This document shows positions 8,459 through 18,330 of a stretch of 64,000 nt of DNA, one piece after another. A program made the translations under genes and the position numbers. The stretch lies in contig NZ_NIDE01000001.1 in the NCBI RefSeq assembly GCF_002197845.1, positions 1,364,001-1,428,000 of the forward strand, written 5' to 3'. The DNA comes from Fimbriiglobus ruber. Its GTDB lineage: Bacteria > Planctomycetota > Planctomycetia > Gemmatales > Gemmataceae. The notes below the pieces were generated by a model. The model saw only the letters and a program-made list of their open reading frames with translations. It had not been told where the DNA came from and did not search any database. Each line of letters begins with the position of its first letter. Within the stretch, counting starts at the first letter, position 1.

Positions 8459-9376
8459 TTACCAGTCGCTCCCAAGAACATTCCCGTCCTGCGGGTCGCA
8501 GGCATACGACCAGGTGGTCTGAGAAATCGATGCACTGACGGTCCGCACACTTCCGTCGCCCAAGGCGACATTCATCACGCCGGTGTGTAAGGTCTGTCCG
8601 CCGCCACCGGCTCCGGTCGCGGCACTGTAGATCACACCATTTTGGAAGAGCGGGCAGGGCGAGTATCCACTGGCGCCGTTGTCCGGGGCGCTACACATCA
8701 GCGGCCGCCACGGTGAGCCGGAATTGGCCCAAAGACTTCAGTACGGGGTCGTACCGTACTGCCCGAACCGCTCGCCGAAGATGACAACGTTCGATGTTCC
8801 GTCTGGGAATGAGGCGGGAATTCGCGCGGTTCCTTCAAGGTTGTTGGCCGACGGGTTGCCGAAAACCAGATAGTTGGACACGTAATTCGCGACCGCCCAC
8901 GTCGCATCGGGCCCGGCCGGATTCCCGAGCCCGGAACCACCTGCCGGGCTCGAATCTGAAGGACAACGGTATCCGGGAATGACGTACCCGTAGGAAGATT
9001 TCCCGCCAACGCTCACGCTATTCACGTTCCCGCCTCCGGCGATCACGCTGTTGTACAACGAGGACTGTTCGACGAACGGTAAGAAGGCAAAAAGCACGGT
9101 CGCCGTAGTGTTTTTGGTGATCTGGTTGACCAACCCCACACTGTTATTACCGCCTTGTTGGGCAGCAGCCGGGGGGAGAACGCCGTAGGTGTCGTTGCAA
9201 TTGTGGGTCGCGATGCCAAGTTGCTTGAGGTTGTTTGAACACTTGGCCCGGGCCGCCGCCTCACGGACCTTCTGGACCGCGGGCAGCAAAAGACCGATCA
9301 GAATCGCGATAATCGCAATGACAACGAGAAGCTCGATCAGGGTGAACCCCGACCGCCGGCGGAGAGTGGAAGACAC
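8459..9376 (-). pseudogene. DUF1559 (SBP_bac_10) protein interrupted by one in-frame TGA
   Basis: The frame encodes the typical planctomycete DUF1559 layout. It has a short basic N terminus, the pilin-like methylation/helix segment [40 protein letters not shown], and the C-terminal LGDGSVR motif. A TGA at 8738-8740 falls in place of a serine codon: the paralogue at 10517-11449 reads PYSTLWANS where this reads PY-stop-SLWANS. TCA to TGA is a single change. After the stop the same frame stays open to 8459 and matches the paralogue to the final LGSDW. The start is GTG at 9376 behind AAAGGA, as in the paralogue. Without readthrough the product would be about 212 residues and lack the C-terminal domain. 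It is a recent pseudogene or a sequencing error. Confidence 0.85.
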
Positions 9377-9430
9377 GAGTGTTGTTCCTTTCCAATAGCG
9401 GAGAAACGGAAAAGTGGAACGGGCGGGTCT

Positions 9431-9740
9431 GACCGCGGGACTTGCTGCAAGGCGGGCGCAAACTTGCCACAAGGGGCACAAATCAACTAATCAGCCATGG
9501 ACCAAGCTGCGTTCAAGTGAAGAAGAAGGGCGAGACGTCAACTGGCGGTCCGTAAGCGTGTGTCACGACTTGTTTCAATATACCCAGAGACCAGATTCAA
9601 CGCAACGGCTTTTCCCTTCTTGAATTAAAATACTTGAGCAAGATAGGATTATGATAGACTTATGAGTAGACGTTGTTCAACTGATGAAAGAAAAAATACT
9701 GGAATCTATAGTTTCCAAATAGTACATATACGATTGCGGT
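9431..9740. repeat. Upstream half of the DUF1559 duplication, copy 1
   Basis: DNA upstream of the broken DUF1559 gene matches DNA upstream of the second one (11506-11816). A near-identical block begins GACCGCGGGACTTGCTGCAA. A second, AT-richer block begins GAGCAAGATAGGA and differs at scattered positions. The shared DUF1559 regulatory region was therefore duplicated with the gene. From 9740 to 9987 I see no gene I can support. Confidence 0.8.
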
Positions 9741-9987
9741 CAATGTGCTGGTGGCGTCCCACTACCGTTGAACGCCGGGGGCGGGTGGTCGATCGACTCT
9801 TCCAAAAACTACCCGTTCGGGTGACAATCTGCCTGCCGTTTGACCCGAGGCGTTGCCCTTGGCAAGTAATTCCCAGTCCTTCGGAATGTAAACCAGGGCC
9901 ACAATCGCAACCCCAAAGATTTGCCATCCACTCTCATGACGTTCAGTCTCTGAAAAATCCGCCCAAGATCCCAAAAGTCCAGGCGGT

Positions 9988-10020
9988 CGGATGGTTCGGC
10001 CGCTTCAAACCGACCATCCG
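9988..10020 (-). terminator. Hairpin after the lipoprotein gene
   Basis: CGGATGGTT at 9988-9996 pairs with the complementary block ending at 10020, seven bases past the lipoprotein stop codon. A further CGG/CCG pairing lies inside. The position right after a minus-strand stop suggests a transcript end. Confidence 0.5.
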
Positions 10021-10026
10021 ATCGTC

Positions 10027-10446
10027 TTATCGCATTTGCTTGGTCGTCATTGCAAACGGCTTGAGTTCGTTTTTGCCCTCGACAATCTCGACCTTGAACG
10101 GCGTCGTTTGCTGTTTGTTATACATCGCCGGCACTTCATTCTTCATGTTGTCCATTCCACTACCGCTGAGTTTGCTCACGATCGCCACATACTTGCCCGG
10201 TTTAAATGGCGTATTGGAGGACACGGTTCGGACGGTAAAAGCCCCTTTTGCGTCGGTCGTGGCGGCCTGAGTGCCTAAACTCGCGTTTGACTCGGGAATC
10301 AACTGGACCGAGGCGTTCGCGAGGGGGTTGCCGTCGAGAGTCACCGCCCCAGTAGCCTCGACAGAACTGCCGCCGACCATACCGCAACCCGCCATCGCCC
10401 CGACGGCAGCGGCCAAAATTGCGAGCCCTAATGCCCTGACAATCAT
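10027..10446 (-). CDS. Lipoprotein with carboxypeptidase regulatory-like fold
   Basis: A 139-residue exported protein. The N terminus is MIVRALGLAILAAAVGAMAGC, a signal sequence with a lipobox (GAMAGC), so Cys21 should be lipidated. The body contains GAVTLDGNPLANASVQLIPE and TTDAKGAFTVRTV. That is the prealbumin-like beta-sandwich found in many planctomycete lipoproteins placed next to DUF1559 genes. The ATG at 10446 is chosen over an upstream frame extension because the signal peptide begins there and GAGG lies seven bases before it. It is 70 bp downstream of the intact DUF1559 gene on the same strand and is probably co-transcribed with it. The molecular role is unknown. Confidence 0.85.
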   Translation of the reverse strand: MIVRALGLAILAAAVGAMAGCGMVGGSSVEATGAVTLDGNPLANASVQLIPESNASLGTQAATTDAKGAFTVRTVSSNTPFKPGKYVAIVSKLSGSGMDNMKNEVPAMYNKQQTTPFKVEIVEGKNELKPFAMTTKQMR

Positions 10447-10480
10447 CGATTGGCCTCGAGAGAGATTTTGAGAAAAGAAG

Positions 10481-10502
10481 GCCGGGCGGAAAACCACCCG
10501 GC
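10481..10502 (-). terminator. Hairpin between DUF1559 gene and lipoprotein gene
   Basis: GCCGGGYGG pairs with its complement across a four-base loop in the 70-bp gap between the two genes. It resembles the hairpin after the first DUF1559 copy. Inside a probable operon it may attenuate transcription or stabilise the DUF1559 message rather than end it. Confidence 0.45.
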
Positions 10503-10516
10503 CGGCAGAGTGGCGG

Positions 10517-11449
10517 TTACCAGTCGCTCCCGAGAACATTCCCGTCCCGCGGATCGCAGGCGTTCGACCAAGTGGCCTGAGAAATCGATGCGGTCACGGA
10601 CCGCACGCTCCCGTCCCCGAGACCCACGTTCATGACGCTCGTGTGCATGGCCTGGCCGCCACCACTCGCGCCGGTGGCGGCGGCAACGACGACGCCACTT
10701 TGGAAGAGCGGACACGGGGCATAGTTCGTCCCGCCGTTATCGATCGCGCGACACATTTGCGGGGTCCACGGGGGCCCTTGCGAGTTGGCCCATAAAGTCG
10801 AGTACGGTCCGCCGCCCGTGTTACCACTGCCCCACCAGCTAAACCGCTCGCCAAAGATGACTGTGTTCGAGGTTCCGTCCGGGAAAGAAGCCGGTAGTTT
10901 AGAGGTCCCTTCCTGGTTGTTCGCAGAGGGGTTGCCGAAAACCAGGTAATTTGAAACGTAGTTACCGACCGCGTGGGTCGCATCGGGTCCGGACGGATTG
11001 CCCAGGCCGCTGCCAGCCCCGGGCGTTGAATCGGACGGGCACTTGTAAGTTGTAATTTGATAGCCGTAGATAGGCATTCCGTTAAACGTGGAACTCGAGA
11101 TTCCGCCGTTCGCGATGGCACCCGCGTACAGGGCTCCTTGCTCGATAAACGGGAGAATGGCGAATTGGGCCGTGGCACACGCCCCCTTCGTAATCGGGTT
11201 GACCGATCCCGCGCCATTCCAGACGTTGTTGCTGGCCCCTGCCGCGGGTAAAACCCCGTACGTGTCGTTACAACTGTGGATTGAGATACCGATTTGCTTC
11301 AAATTGTTTGTACACTTGGCCCGGGCCGCCGCCTCACGGACCTTCTGAACCGCGGGCAACAAAAGACCGATCAGAATCGCAATGATGGCAATGACAACGA
11401 GGAGTTCGATCAGGGTAAACCCCGACCGCCGACGGAGAGAGGGAGACAC
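10517..11449 (-). CDS. DUF1559 (SBP_bac_10) protein with type IV pilin-like N terminus
   Basis: A 310-residue protein. [20 protein letters not shown] near the N terminus is a prepilin-type cleavage and membrane helix. [20 protein letters not shown] follows, then a Cys-containing middle ([37 protein letters not shown]), and the family's terminal H-T/S-x-x-x-NV-x-LGDGSVR block. The GTG at 11449 is taken as start because the pilin motif follows at once and AAAGGAACAG precedes it; an upstream extension in frame is unlikely. DUF1559 proteins are massively expanded in planctomycetes and are thought to be surface or pseudopilin-like; the role is unproven. The lipoprotein gene follows in the same operon. 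Confidence 0.92.
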   Translation of the reverse strand: MSPSLRRRSGFTLIELLVVIAIIAILIGLLLPAVQKVREAAARAKCTNNLKQIGISIHSCNDTYGVLPAAGASNNVWNGAGSVNPITKGACATAQFAILPFIEQGALYAGAIANGGISSSTFNGMPIYGYQITTYKCPSDSTPGAGSGLGNPSGPDATHAVGNYVSNYLVFGNPSANNQEGTSKLPASFPDGTSNTVIFGERFSWWGSGNTGGGPYSTLWANSQGPPWTPQMCRAIDNGGTNYAPCPLFQSGVVVAAATGASGGGQAMHTSVMNVGLGDGSVRSVTASISQATWSNACDPRDGNVLGSDW

Positions 11450-11505
11450 GTGTGCTGTTCCTTTCCAATAGCGGAGTGAGAAATAAGTGAAAACGGAAGG
11501 ATCTC

Positions 11506-11816
11506 GACCGCGGGACTTGCTGCAAGGCGGGCGTAAACTTGCCACAAGGGGCACAAATCAACTAATCAGCCACGGACTCAGTTGCGTTCAAATGATGAAG
11601 AAGGGCGAGACGACAACTCGGAGGTCCGTAAACAGGCATCGTATCTTCTTTGAATATAACCAGTGTCCAAACTGTACGCAACAGCTTTTTCCTTCCTGAT
11701 TTATAGTCCCGGAGCAAGATAGGAATCTGATAGATTTATGAGTAGTGGTTGTTCAACCGATGAAAGGAAAATCAAAAGAATCTGCAATTTCCGAATAGCA
11801 AATATATGATTTTGGA
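11506..11816. repeat. Upstream half of the DUF1559 duplication, copy 2
   Basis: This is the counterpart of 9431-9740. The first block is nearly identical and the second (from about 11713) keeps GAGCAAGATAGGA and ACTCAT-type blocks with scattered changes. Divergence is greater away from the gene, as expected if a regulatory part is under constraint. From 11817 to 11909 the DNA is AT-rich with no visible feature. Confidence 0.8.
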
Positions 11817-11909
11817 AAATGTGAGCACGTGGCAGTAATTTGTTATTTCTTTTAGTTAATAGCAATCCGCTAAGTTTAATAAAGTTGAATTTCCATGTAT
11901 GACGGCAAT

Positions 11910-12194
11910 AAGATTTTGGCTCATGAAGTGGCAGGTCTACCGTCCCGTCGCACTGGCGCTCGGCGCGGGTCTCCGACCCCGCCGTTCTTCGGACCGCAGG
12001 TCTCCAACGCCAGCCTGGCGCATGTGGCGGTGTCCGAGGGGGCGAGCGTCGGGAGACCTACGGTCCGAAGAACGGCGGGGTCGGAGACCCGCGCCGAGCG
12101 CCAGTGCGGGGGCCAGTGCGGGGGCCATTGCGACGGGACGGTAGATCTGCGGTCGGACCGAAGTAGCTCTGCCGCCTCATGAGCCAAGATTCTT
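11910..12194. mobile_element. MITE-like palindromic element, copy 1
   Basis: The ends are inverted copies of TTGGCTCATGA with AAGA-type flanks (about 11910-11927 and 12177-12194). Inside, two 56-bp arms (11950-12005 and 12052-12107) are reverse complements with one mismatch and contain GCGCTCGGCGCGGGTCTCCG. No open frame of substance is present. The same ends and arms recur at 42436-42745 and about 61217-61475, so this is a dispersed non-autonomous element family. Confidence 0.8.
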
Positions 12195-12290
12195 AAAGCG
12201 ATAATAGACAGTTGTCCGTGTTCGGTAAACAAAAGAACTCCCGAGTCGGCGCGGTATCTTGCGCAATTCGTCCGACTCAGGACACCGCGT

Positions 12291-13847
12291 TTATTTTTTC
12301 GCCGGTGCATTCCGGCGCGGGTCGTTTTCCGCCCCGACCACTTGCTGGCTGTGTTCGGTCCCGTCGAAGCTCAGCACCGTCGGCTTGTCGTCGATGAGTG
12401 TTTCCAGGTGGACGGGCCGGCCCCAAATATATTGCAAGTTCGTGATCGTGTCCCGTGCCTCACTCAGCTTCAATTCGACTCCGTTGTACTCGTGCCGCAA
12501 CAGTAACTCGCCCCGATTGCGGTGGTTGCCGTTGACCACGTAAATCCACGGCTTGCCGAAATTCGTCAGGCTGTGCAGGAGCCGCTGCTTGACCTGCTGG
12601 AATTCGCGCGACTCGATCACGTAATTCTTGGTTTGGTCCTGGTAATTAAACGAGAACAGCTTGTTCTCCACGCAGAATTCCGGCGTCAGGAACGTGTCGA
12701 TAAACGTGATGTCGTTGTGGACCTTGCGGACCTCGAAGATCTTCTGGCGGCCGAGGCCGAGTTGCTTGTCCCAGGCCCGCTTTTCGTCGAGGTCGTCGCA
12801 CGCGTCCCACTCCGGGCCGAACCGGCCGGTGTTCCACCGGTATTCGACGTCGCGGAGGAGTTCGATGCCGAGCTTGTACGGGTTCAGCCGCCGGGAACTG
12901 GTGGCCATCGTGCCCGAGTGGTGGTCGGCGTAGTCGATCAGTTCGGACGGGGCGAGCACCTTCTGCGTCATGATCGTCGAGTGCCAGAACGAGGCCCACC
13001 CCTCGTTCATGATCTTCGTCTGGGCCTGCGGGTAGAAGTAATAGGCTTCGTCGCGGATGATCGACAACACGTCCCGCTGCCAGTTCTTGAGTGGCGCGTG
13101 TTCGATCAGGAAGAGGAGTACGTCCTTTTCCGGGTGGTCTGGGAAGTGGGGCGCGTTCCGCTCCTTGAGCCGCTTGGCTTCCTCGTCGGTCGGCGGCTTG
13201 TCCGGCGGGTTGATGTACGAGTCCATGTACGGCTTGCTCTTGAACCGGACCGTCTGCCCTTCCTCGGGTTGGTCGCGGTCGGCCGCGGGGAATTCGTACC
13301 GCGAATGATCGTCCCGGCGCTTGATGGCGACCGAGTGGATGTCGATCAGGTCGTCGATGGACATGCAGCGGTCGAGGAACGCCTCGACCTCGTCCTGCCC
13401 GAACCGCTCGGCGTACCGGCGGATGCGGGAGGCGTGGTTGGCGATCTCGTCCATCATCTTCCGCGTGGTGTGCGCGAAGTAGGCGTTGTTCTTGAAGAAG
13501 TCGCAGTGTCCGTAGACGTGGGCCATGACCAATTTCTGGTCGACCGTGTGGTTGCACCGCATCAGGTAGGCATAGCACGGGTCGTTGTTGATGACCATCT
13601 CGTAGATCTTCGAGAGGCCATAGCTGTAGCTCTTGTTCAGTTCCTCGTAGGACATGCCGAACGACCAGTGCGGGTACCGCGTCGGGAACCCGCCGTAAGC
13701 CGCGACTTCGTTCAGGTCGTCCGCGTCCACGACCTCGAAGATGGTCTCGAAGAAGTCGAGCCCGTACCCCCGCGCGTATCCCTCGATTTCGTCTTTCAGC
13801 ACCCGGAGGTGCGGCGGCAGGTTCGTGTTGTAGAAGCCGAGGTTCAT
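12291..13847 (-). CDS. SpoVR family protein
   Basis: A 518-residue cytoplasmic protein. The N-terminal third carries the family's EGYARGYGLDFFETIFE, YPHWSFGM and YSYGLSKIYEMVINNDPCYAYL. The middle has MNEGWASFWH with neighbouring histidines, and the C-terminal part ends in a charged tail. Length and motif order agree with E. coli YcgB and Bacillus SpoVR. In enteric bacteria SpoVR-type proteins are co-regulated with PrkA (YeaG) and YeaH in stationary phase and nitrogen stress; biochemical function is not settled. Here it is the last gene of a minus-strand group containing prkA and yeaH. It starts six bases after the stop of the 97-residue gene, so translation is probably coupled. Confidence 0.95.
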   Translation of the reverse strand: MNLGFYNTNLPPHLRVLKDEIEGYARGYGLDFFETIFEVVDADDLNEVAAYGGFPTRYPHWSFGMSYEELNKSYSYGLSKIYEMVINNDPCYAYLMRCNHTVDQKLVMAHVYGHCDFFKNNAYFAHTTRKMMDEIANHASRIRRYAERFGQDEVEAFLDRCMSIDDLIDIHSVAIKRRDDHSRYEFPAADRDQPEEGQTVRFKSKPYMDSYINPPDKPPTDEEAKRLKERNAPHFPDHPEKDVLLFLIEHAPLKNWQRDVLSIIRDEAYYFYPQAQTKIMNEGWASFWHSTIMTQKVLAPSELIDYADHHSGTMATSSRRLNPYKLGIELLRDVEYRWNTGRFGPEWDACDDLDEKRAWDKQLGLGRQKIFEVRKVHNDITFIDTFLTPEFCVENKLFSFNYQDQTKNYVIESREFQQVKQRLLHSLTNFGKPWIYVVNGNHRNRGELLLRHEYNGVELKLSEARDTITNLQYIWGRPVHLETLIDDKPTVLSFDGTEHSQQVVGAENDPRRNAPAKK

Positions 13848-13853
13848 GGCGGA

Positions 13854-14147
13854 TTACTTCCGAACGAGGGCGACAATAAGACCGGCCGCCAGCGAGAGCA
13901 GTGCCCCAACAAGGATCGCGACAAGGCCCCAGAGCCGGGTGTCCCACTTTTCCGTGTGCTTTTGCTGCTCGTCGAGCCGCTGGCGCAGAACCGCAAGTTC
14001 GGTGGTTACTGCGCTGACGCGGTCTTCGAGTTTCTCGACCGACGACCTCAAAGTTGCCAGTTCGAGTCGTCCTGCCTTGAGACTTTCAGAGTAGATGGCC
14101 AACTCGACCGCAATTTCGCGAAACTGTTCCGCCGGGGATTTGGCCAC
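13854..14147 (-). CDS. Small coiled-coil protein with C-terminal membrane anchor
   Basis: A 97-residue protein. Residues about 15-67 are a charged amphipathic stretch with heptad-like leucines (LATLRSSVEKLEDRVSAVTT, LAVLRQRLDEQQ), predicted to form a coiled coil. Residues about 72-94 (LWGLVAILVGALLSLAAGLIVALV) are one membrane helix followed by RK. It is therefore tail-anchored, with the coiled coil facing the cytoplasm. It ends six bases before spoVR and probably shares its message. No family is recognised; tethering SpoVR or its partners to the membrane is a guess from position. Similar unnamed coiled-coil/TM proteins are common, so the architecture alone is not diagnostic. Confidence 0.75.
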   Translation of the reverse strand: MAKSPAEQFREIAVELAIYSESLKAGRLELATLRSSVEKLEDRVSAVTTELAVLRQRLDEQQKHTEKWDTRLWGLVAILVGALLSLAAGLIVALVRK

Positions 14148-14207
14148 TTCTTTCTCCCCACTGAACCGCTTTAAAGGTTAACCTCAGGTCGGTTTTTAAA
14201 ACAGTTC

Positions 14208-14299
14208 GTTGCGCGAGTTTGGAGTGCGGCGCTTTGCCGCCGCTTTTACTTATAAAAACCAAAGCCGCGGTAAAGCGCCGCACTCCAAACTCGCGCAAC
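14208..14299. repeat. 33-bp inverted repeat (long hairpin)
   Basis: 14208-14240 and 14267-14299 are reverse complements over 33 bp with a single G-T exchange, around a 26-base loop. The arms contain GAGTTTGGAGTGCGGCGCTT. It sits between the 112-residue ORF and the 97-residue coiled-coil gene and may end or attenuate the upstream transcript. Confidence 0.8.
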
Positions 14300-14339
14300 G
14301 GTGACCACACTCCATCTCGGCCATTTCCTCAAGTCGCAA

Positions 14340-14678
14340 CTAATCAAGATTGTCGAATATTCTATCTATCATAATATCTGATCTTCTCTCAAGCTTGTCG
14401 CCCCAAATTTGACTCATCCTATTCTCGAGCCGCGATTCCGTTTTTAACTCTTGCGGAGAAAGCAGAACTTCCATGTCGTCCAAAGTGTCCGAGAGCTTCA
14501 CCCGGATCAATTTCTGATTGAGATGGGTATGTAGAGCCCAAACTGCTTTAGTCGGGACGAAAGTATTCGCCGCCCGAGTCCCTAAAAACGCGGACGCTCG
14601 TTCCGCGAGGGAACCCAGCTCCGGGTCGGACTGAAGTTCCGAACCGATCTCTTGAACGATACCACCACGCTGCACCAT
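14340..14678 (-). CDS. Small hypothetical protein between yeaH and spoVR
   Basis: A 112-residue soluble, mostly helical and acidic protein with no signal, membrane segment or recognised motif. It begins 15 bases after the stop of the yeaH gene on the same strand, which favours an operon member. Codon use is more AT-rich than its neighbours (many ATT, TTA-type and AGA codons near the C terminus). This raises the possibility of recent acquisition or of a relaxed reading frame. The C terminus reads RRSDIMIDRIFDNLD. Function unknown; it might be an accessory of the PrkA-YeaH-SpoVR module. Confidence 0.6.
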   Translation of the reverse strand: MVQRGGIVQEIGSELQSDPELGSLAERASAFLGTRAANTFVPTKAVWALHTHLNQKLIRVKLSDTLDDMEVLLSPQELKTESRLENRMSQIWGDKLERRSDIMIDRIFDNLD

Positions 14679-14693
14679 CGTATTTTCCTCAAT

Positions 14694-15797
14694 TCAGCGA
14701 CCCGTCTTCAGAAATTCCTTGATACTCCCGAGGATCGCCTCGCGGTCCGGGATGCGGCTGACGACGACATTTTCGTGCTCATCGGTCAACTCGTTGACAT
14801 GTTCGAGGAATTCGCCTGTTCCGTATGGGGACTCGACCTGACCATAGCCGAAGAGGTTGAGCTTCGGGAGCAAGTGTCCGCGGAGCAGTTCCAGACACTT
14901 GGGAACGTCGTCGCCCCAGTTGTCGCCGTCCGAGAAATGGAAGGCGTACACGTTCCACTGGTCCGGCTTGTACCGGGCGTTGATGATCTTGTCGGCCAGG
15001 TCGTAGGCCGAGCTGATCTTCGTCCCGCCGCTCTCGCGGGTGTGGTAGAACGTGTGTTCGTCGACCTCGTGGGCGGCCGCGTCGTGGACGATGTAAACGC
15101 GGTCCACGCCCTTATAGTGGGCCTTGATCCACGTATCGATCCAGAACGCCTCGATGCGGACGATCTCTTTCTGCTCGTCCGTCATCGAGCCGGATACGTC
15201 CATCATGTAGATCACGCACGCCACGGCTTCCGGCTTCGGGAATTCCTTCCAACTCCGGTATCGCTTGTCCACGCGTTCGGGGACCACGATGGGGTTGCCC
15301 GGGTCGTAAGATCCCGTGGAAATCTGCCGCTTGAGCGCCTGACGGTACGTTCGCTTGAAGTGCCGGAGGGATTCCGGGCCGACGGTGCGGATGCTGCTGT
15401 ACCGCTCCCGTTCGGTGACGATGTTTTTCTTTCCGCGCGGCTCGATCCGGGGCAAAGCCAACTCCTCGCCGAGAATCGCGGCGAGTTCTTCCATCGTCAA
15501 TTCGACTTCGAGGATGTGGCCGCCGGGTTGATCCCCCGCTTCCCGCGAGCCGTCGCCGTCCTGCGGCTGGGTGAGTGGCTGACCGGGTTGACCGTCGCCG
15601 ACGCCGACGCCGCCGGAGCCTTTCGAGCCGTACCGGAACTGCGGCAAGTTGATTTGCGGGAGGGGAATGGAAACGAGGTCGTTCCCCTTCTTCCCGATCA
15701 TCTCGCCGCGGCCGATGTACTTCGAGAGGTTCGACTTCACCTTGCCGCGCACGATCTTACGGAAGCGCTGCAAATCAGTTTCGATCTTTTGTCCCAC
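14694..15797 (-). CDS. yeaH: DUF444 / YeaH-YhbH family protein
   Basis: A 367-residue cytoplasmic protein. The N-terminal part has a Gly-rich region (GSKGSGGVGVGDGQPGQPLT) and an acidic helix. The C-terminal part is a von Willebrand A-like domain with metal-site motif MMDVSGSMTD and GTKISSAYDLADKII. This matches E. coli YeaH and Bacillus YhbH in size and order. These proteins are genetically and physically linked to the PrkA kinase and SpoVR and act in starvation and stress signalling. The start is GTG with GAGG eight bases before it. It lies between prkA (with the SRP RNA gene in the gap) and the small ORF at 14340, all on the minus strand. Confidence 0.93.
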   Translation of the reverse strand: MGQKIETDLQRFRKIVRGKVKSNLSKYIGRGEMIGKKGNDLVSIPLPQINLPQFRYGSKGSGGVGVGDGQPGQPLTQPQDGDGSREAGDQPGGHILEVELTMEELAAILGEELALPRIEPRGKKNIVTERERYSSIRTVGPESLRHFKRTYRQALKRQISTGSYDPGNPIVVPERVDKRYRSWKEFPKPEAVACVIYMMDVSGSMTDEQKEIVRIEAFWIDTWIKAHYKGVDRVYIVHDAAAHEVDEHTFYHTRESGGTKISSAYDLADKIINARYKPDQWNVYAFHFSDGDNWGDDVPKCLELLRGHLLPKLNLFGYGQVESPYGTGEFLEHVNELTDEHENVVVSRIPDREAILGSIKEFLKTGR

Positions 15798-16070
15798 GGG
15801 CAGACCTCGGTGAACGACGGAAACCTCTCGCTATCCGACTATCCAATTTTACACGACCACGCGACGTCGTTACGAGACCGTTCGGTGGATTCAACTCGCC
15901 GCGGCCGCGCGGAGGCTCGATTGTCGGGACATTTGTGCCGGGAGTAGCGAATGCAACAACTTTCTTGGGCGACCGCCAGTGTGAAAACAAGGACTCGTAC
16001 CGAGTGTCCGGTGATCAACGACCTTGGAAGAGGGAAAAGAAGTGTAGCGAAGAACGGGCCGGAAAGCAAA

Positions 16071-16097
16071 GCGGGCCGGGTTCAAAACCCGGCCCGC
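16071..16097 (-). terminator. Rho-independent terminator of the SRP RNA gene
   Basis: GCGGGCCGGGTT and AACCCGGCCCGC pair perfectly over 12 bp with a three-base loop. On the minus strand TTTGCTTTCC follows. It lies about 20 bases past the 3' end of the SRP RNA and before yeaH, so it should separate the RNA from the yeaH transcript. Confidence 0.8.
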
Positions 16098-16114
16098 ACG
16101 AATATTCCTGCACG

Positions 16115-16231
16115 AGAGTTGGAAGGATGGGGGTTCCCTGAGCCGCGCCTTCAACCACTTATGGCTGCACCTTCCGGCCTGACCAGGTTCATGACATCCA
16201 GCCGGTCAGGCCCCCACCCATCCAACCCTCG
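16115..16231 (-). ncRNA. ffs: Signal recognition particle RNA (bacterial small type, 4.5S)
   Basis: The minus strand carries CAGGCCGGAAGGUGCAGCCA, the conserved apical SRP loop and Ffh-binding region. The flanking GGUCAGG... pairs back to form the asymmetric and symmetric loops of domain IV. The outer ends also pair: GUUGGA and GGGUGGGGG at the 5' side with CCCCCAUCC and UCCAAC at the 3' side. This gives one long hairpin of about 115 nt without an Alu domain, as in most Gram-negatives. The exact ends are estimated from the limit of pairing. A strong terminator follows. With Ffh the RNA targets nascent membrane proteins to the translocon. It lies between prkA and yeaH. Confidence 0.92.
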
Positions 16232-16284
16232 TGAGGGTGTTTTTTTAGCCGTAAAACAAGGCACCCCTTATTTTACGACTTCAT

Positions 16285-18330
<2,046 letters not shown>

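Noticed and set aside
8738-8740. TGA as selenocysteine codon in the DUF1559 gene
   Set aside because: The intact paralogue has Ser there, no SECIS-like structure is evident, and the same window contains a TAA interruption that cannot be selenocysteine.
9662-10270. A 202-codon plus-strand frame between the DUF1559 genes
   Set aside because: It runs across the duplicated upstream region, the hairpin and into the antisense of the lipoprotein gene, with mixed composition and no ribosome binding site.
11948-12110. Possible CRISPR-like or short-repeat array
   Set aside because: The repeated blocks are inverted, only two per locus, and the spacing is that of a palindromic element, not direct repeats with equal spacers.
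12522-14174. A 550-codon plus-strand frame opposite spoVR
   Set aside because: It has no ribosome binding site or domain and is explained by the spoVR codon pattern.
16221-16247. CCCTC-GT-GAGGG followed by a T run as a plus-strand terminator
   Set aside because: The stem is only five base pairs, no plus-strand gene precedes it, and part of it belongs to the outer pairing of the SRP RNA on the other strand.
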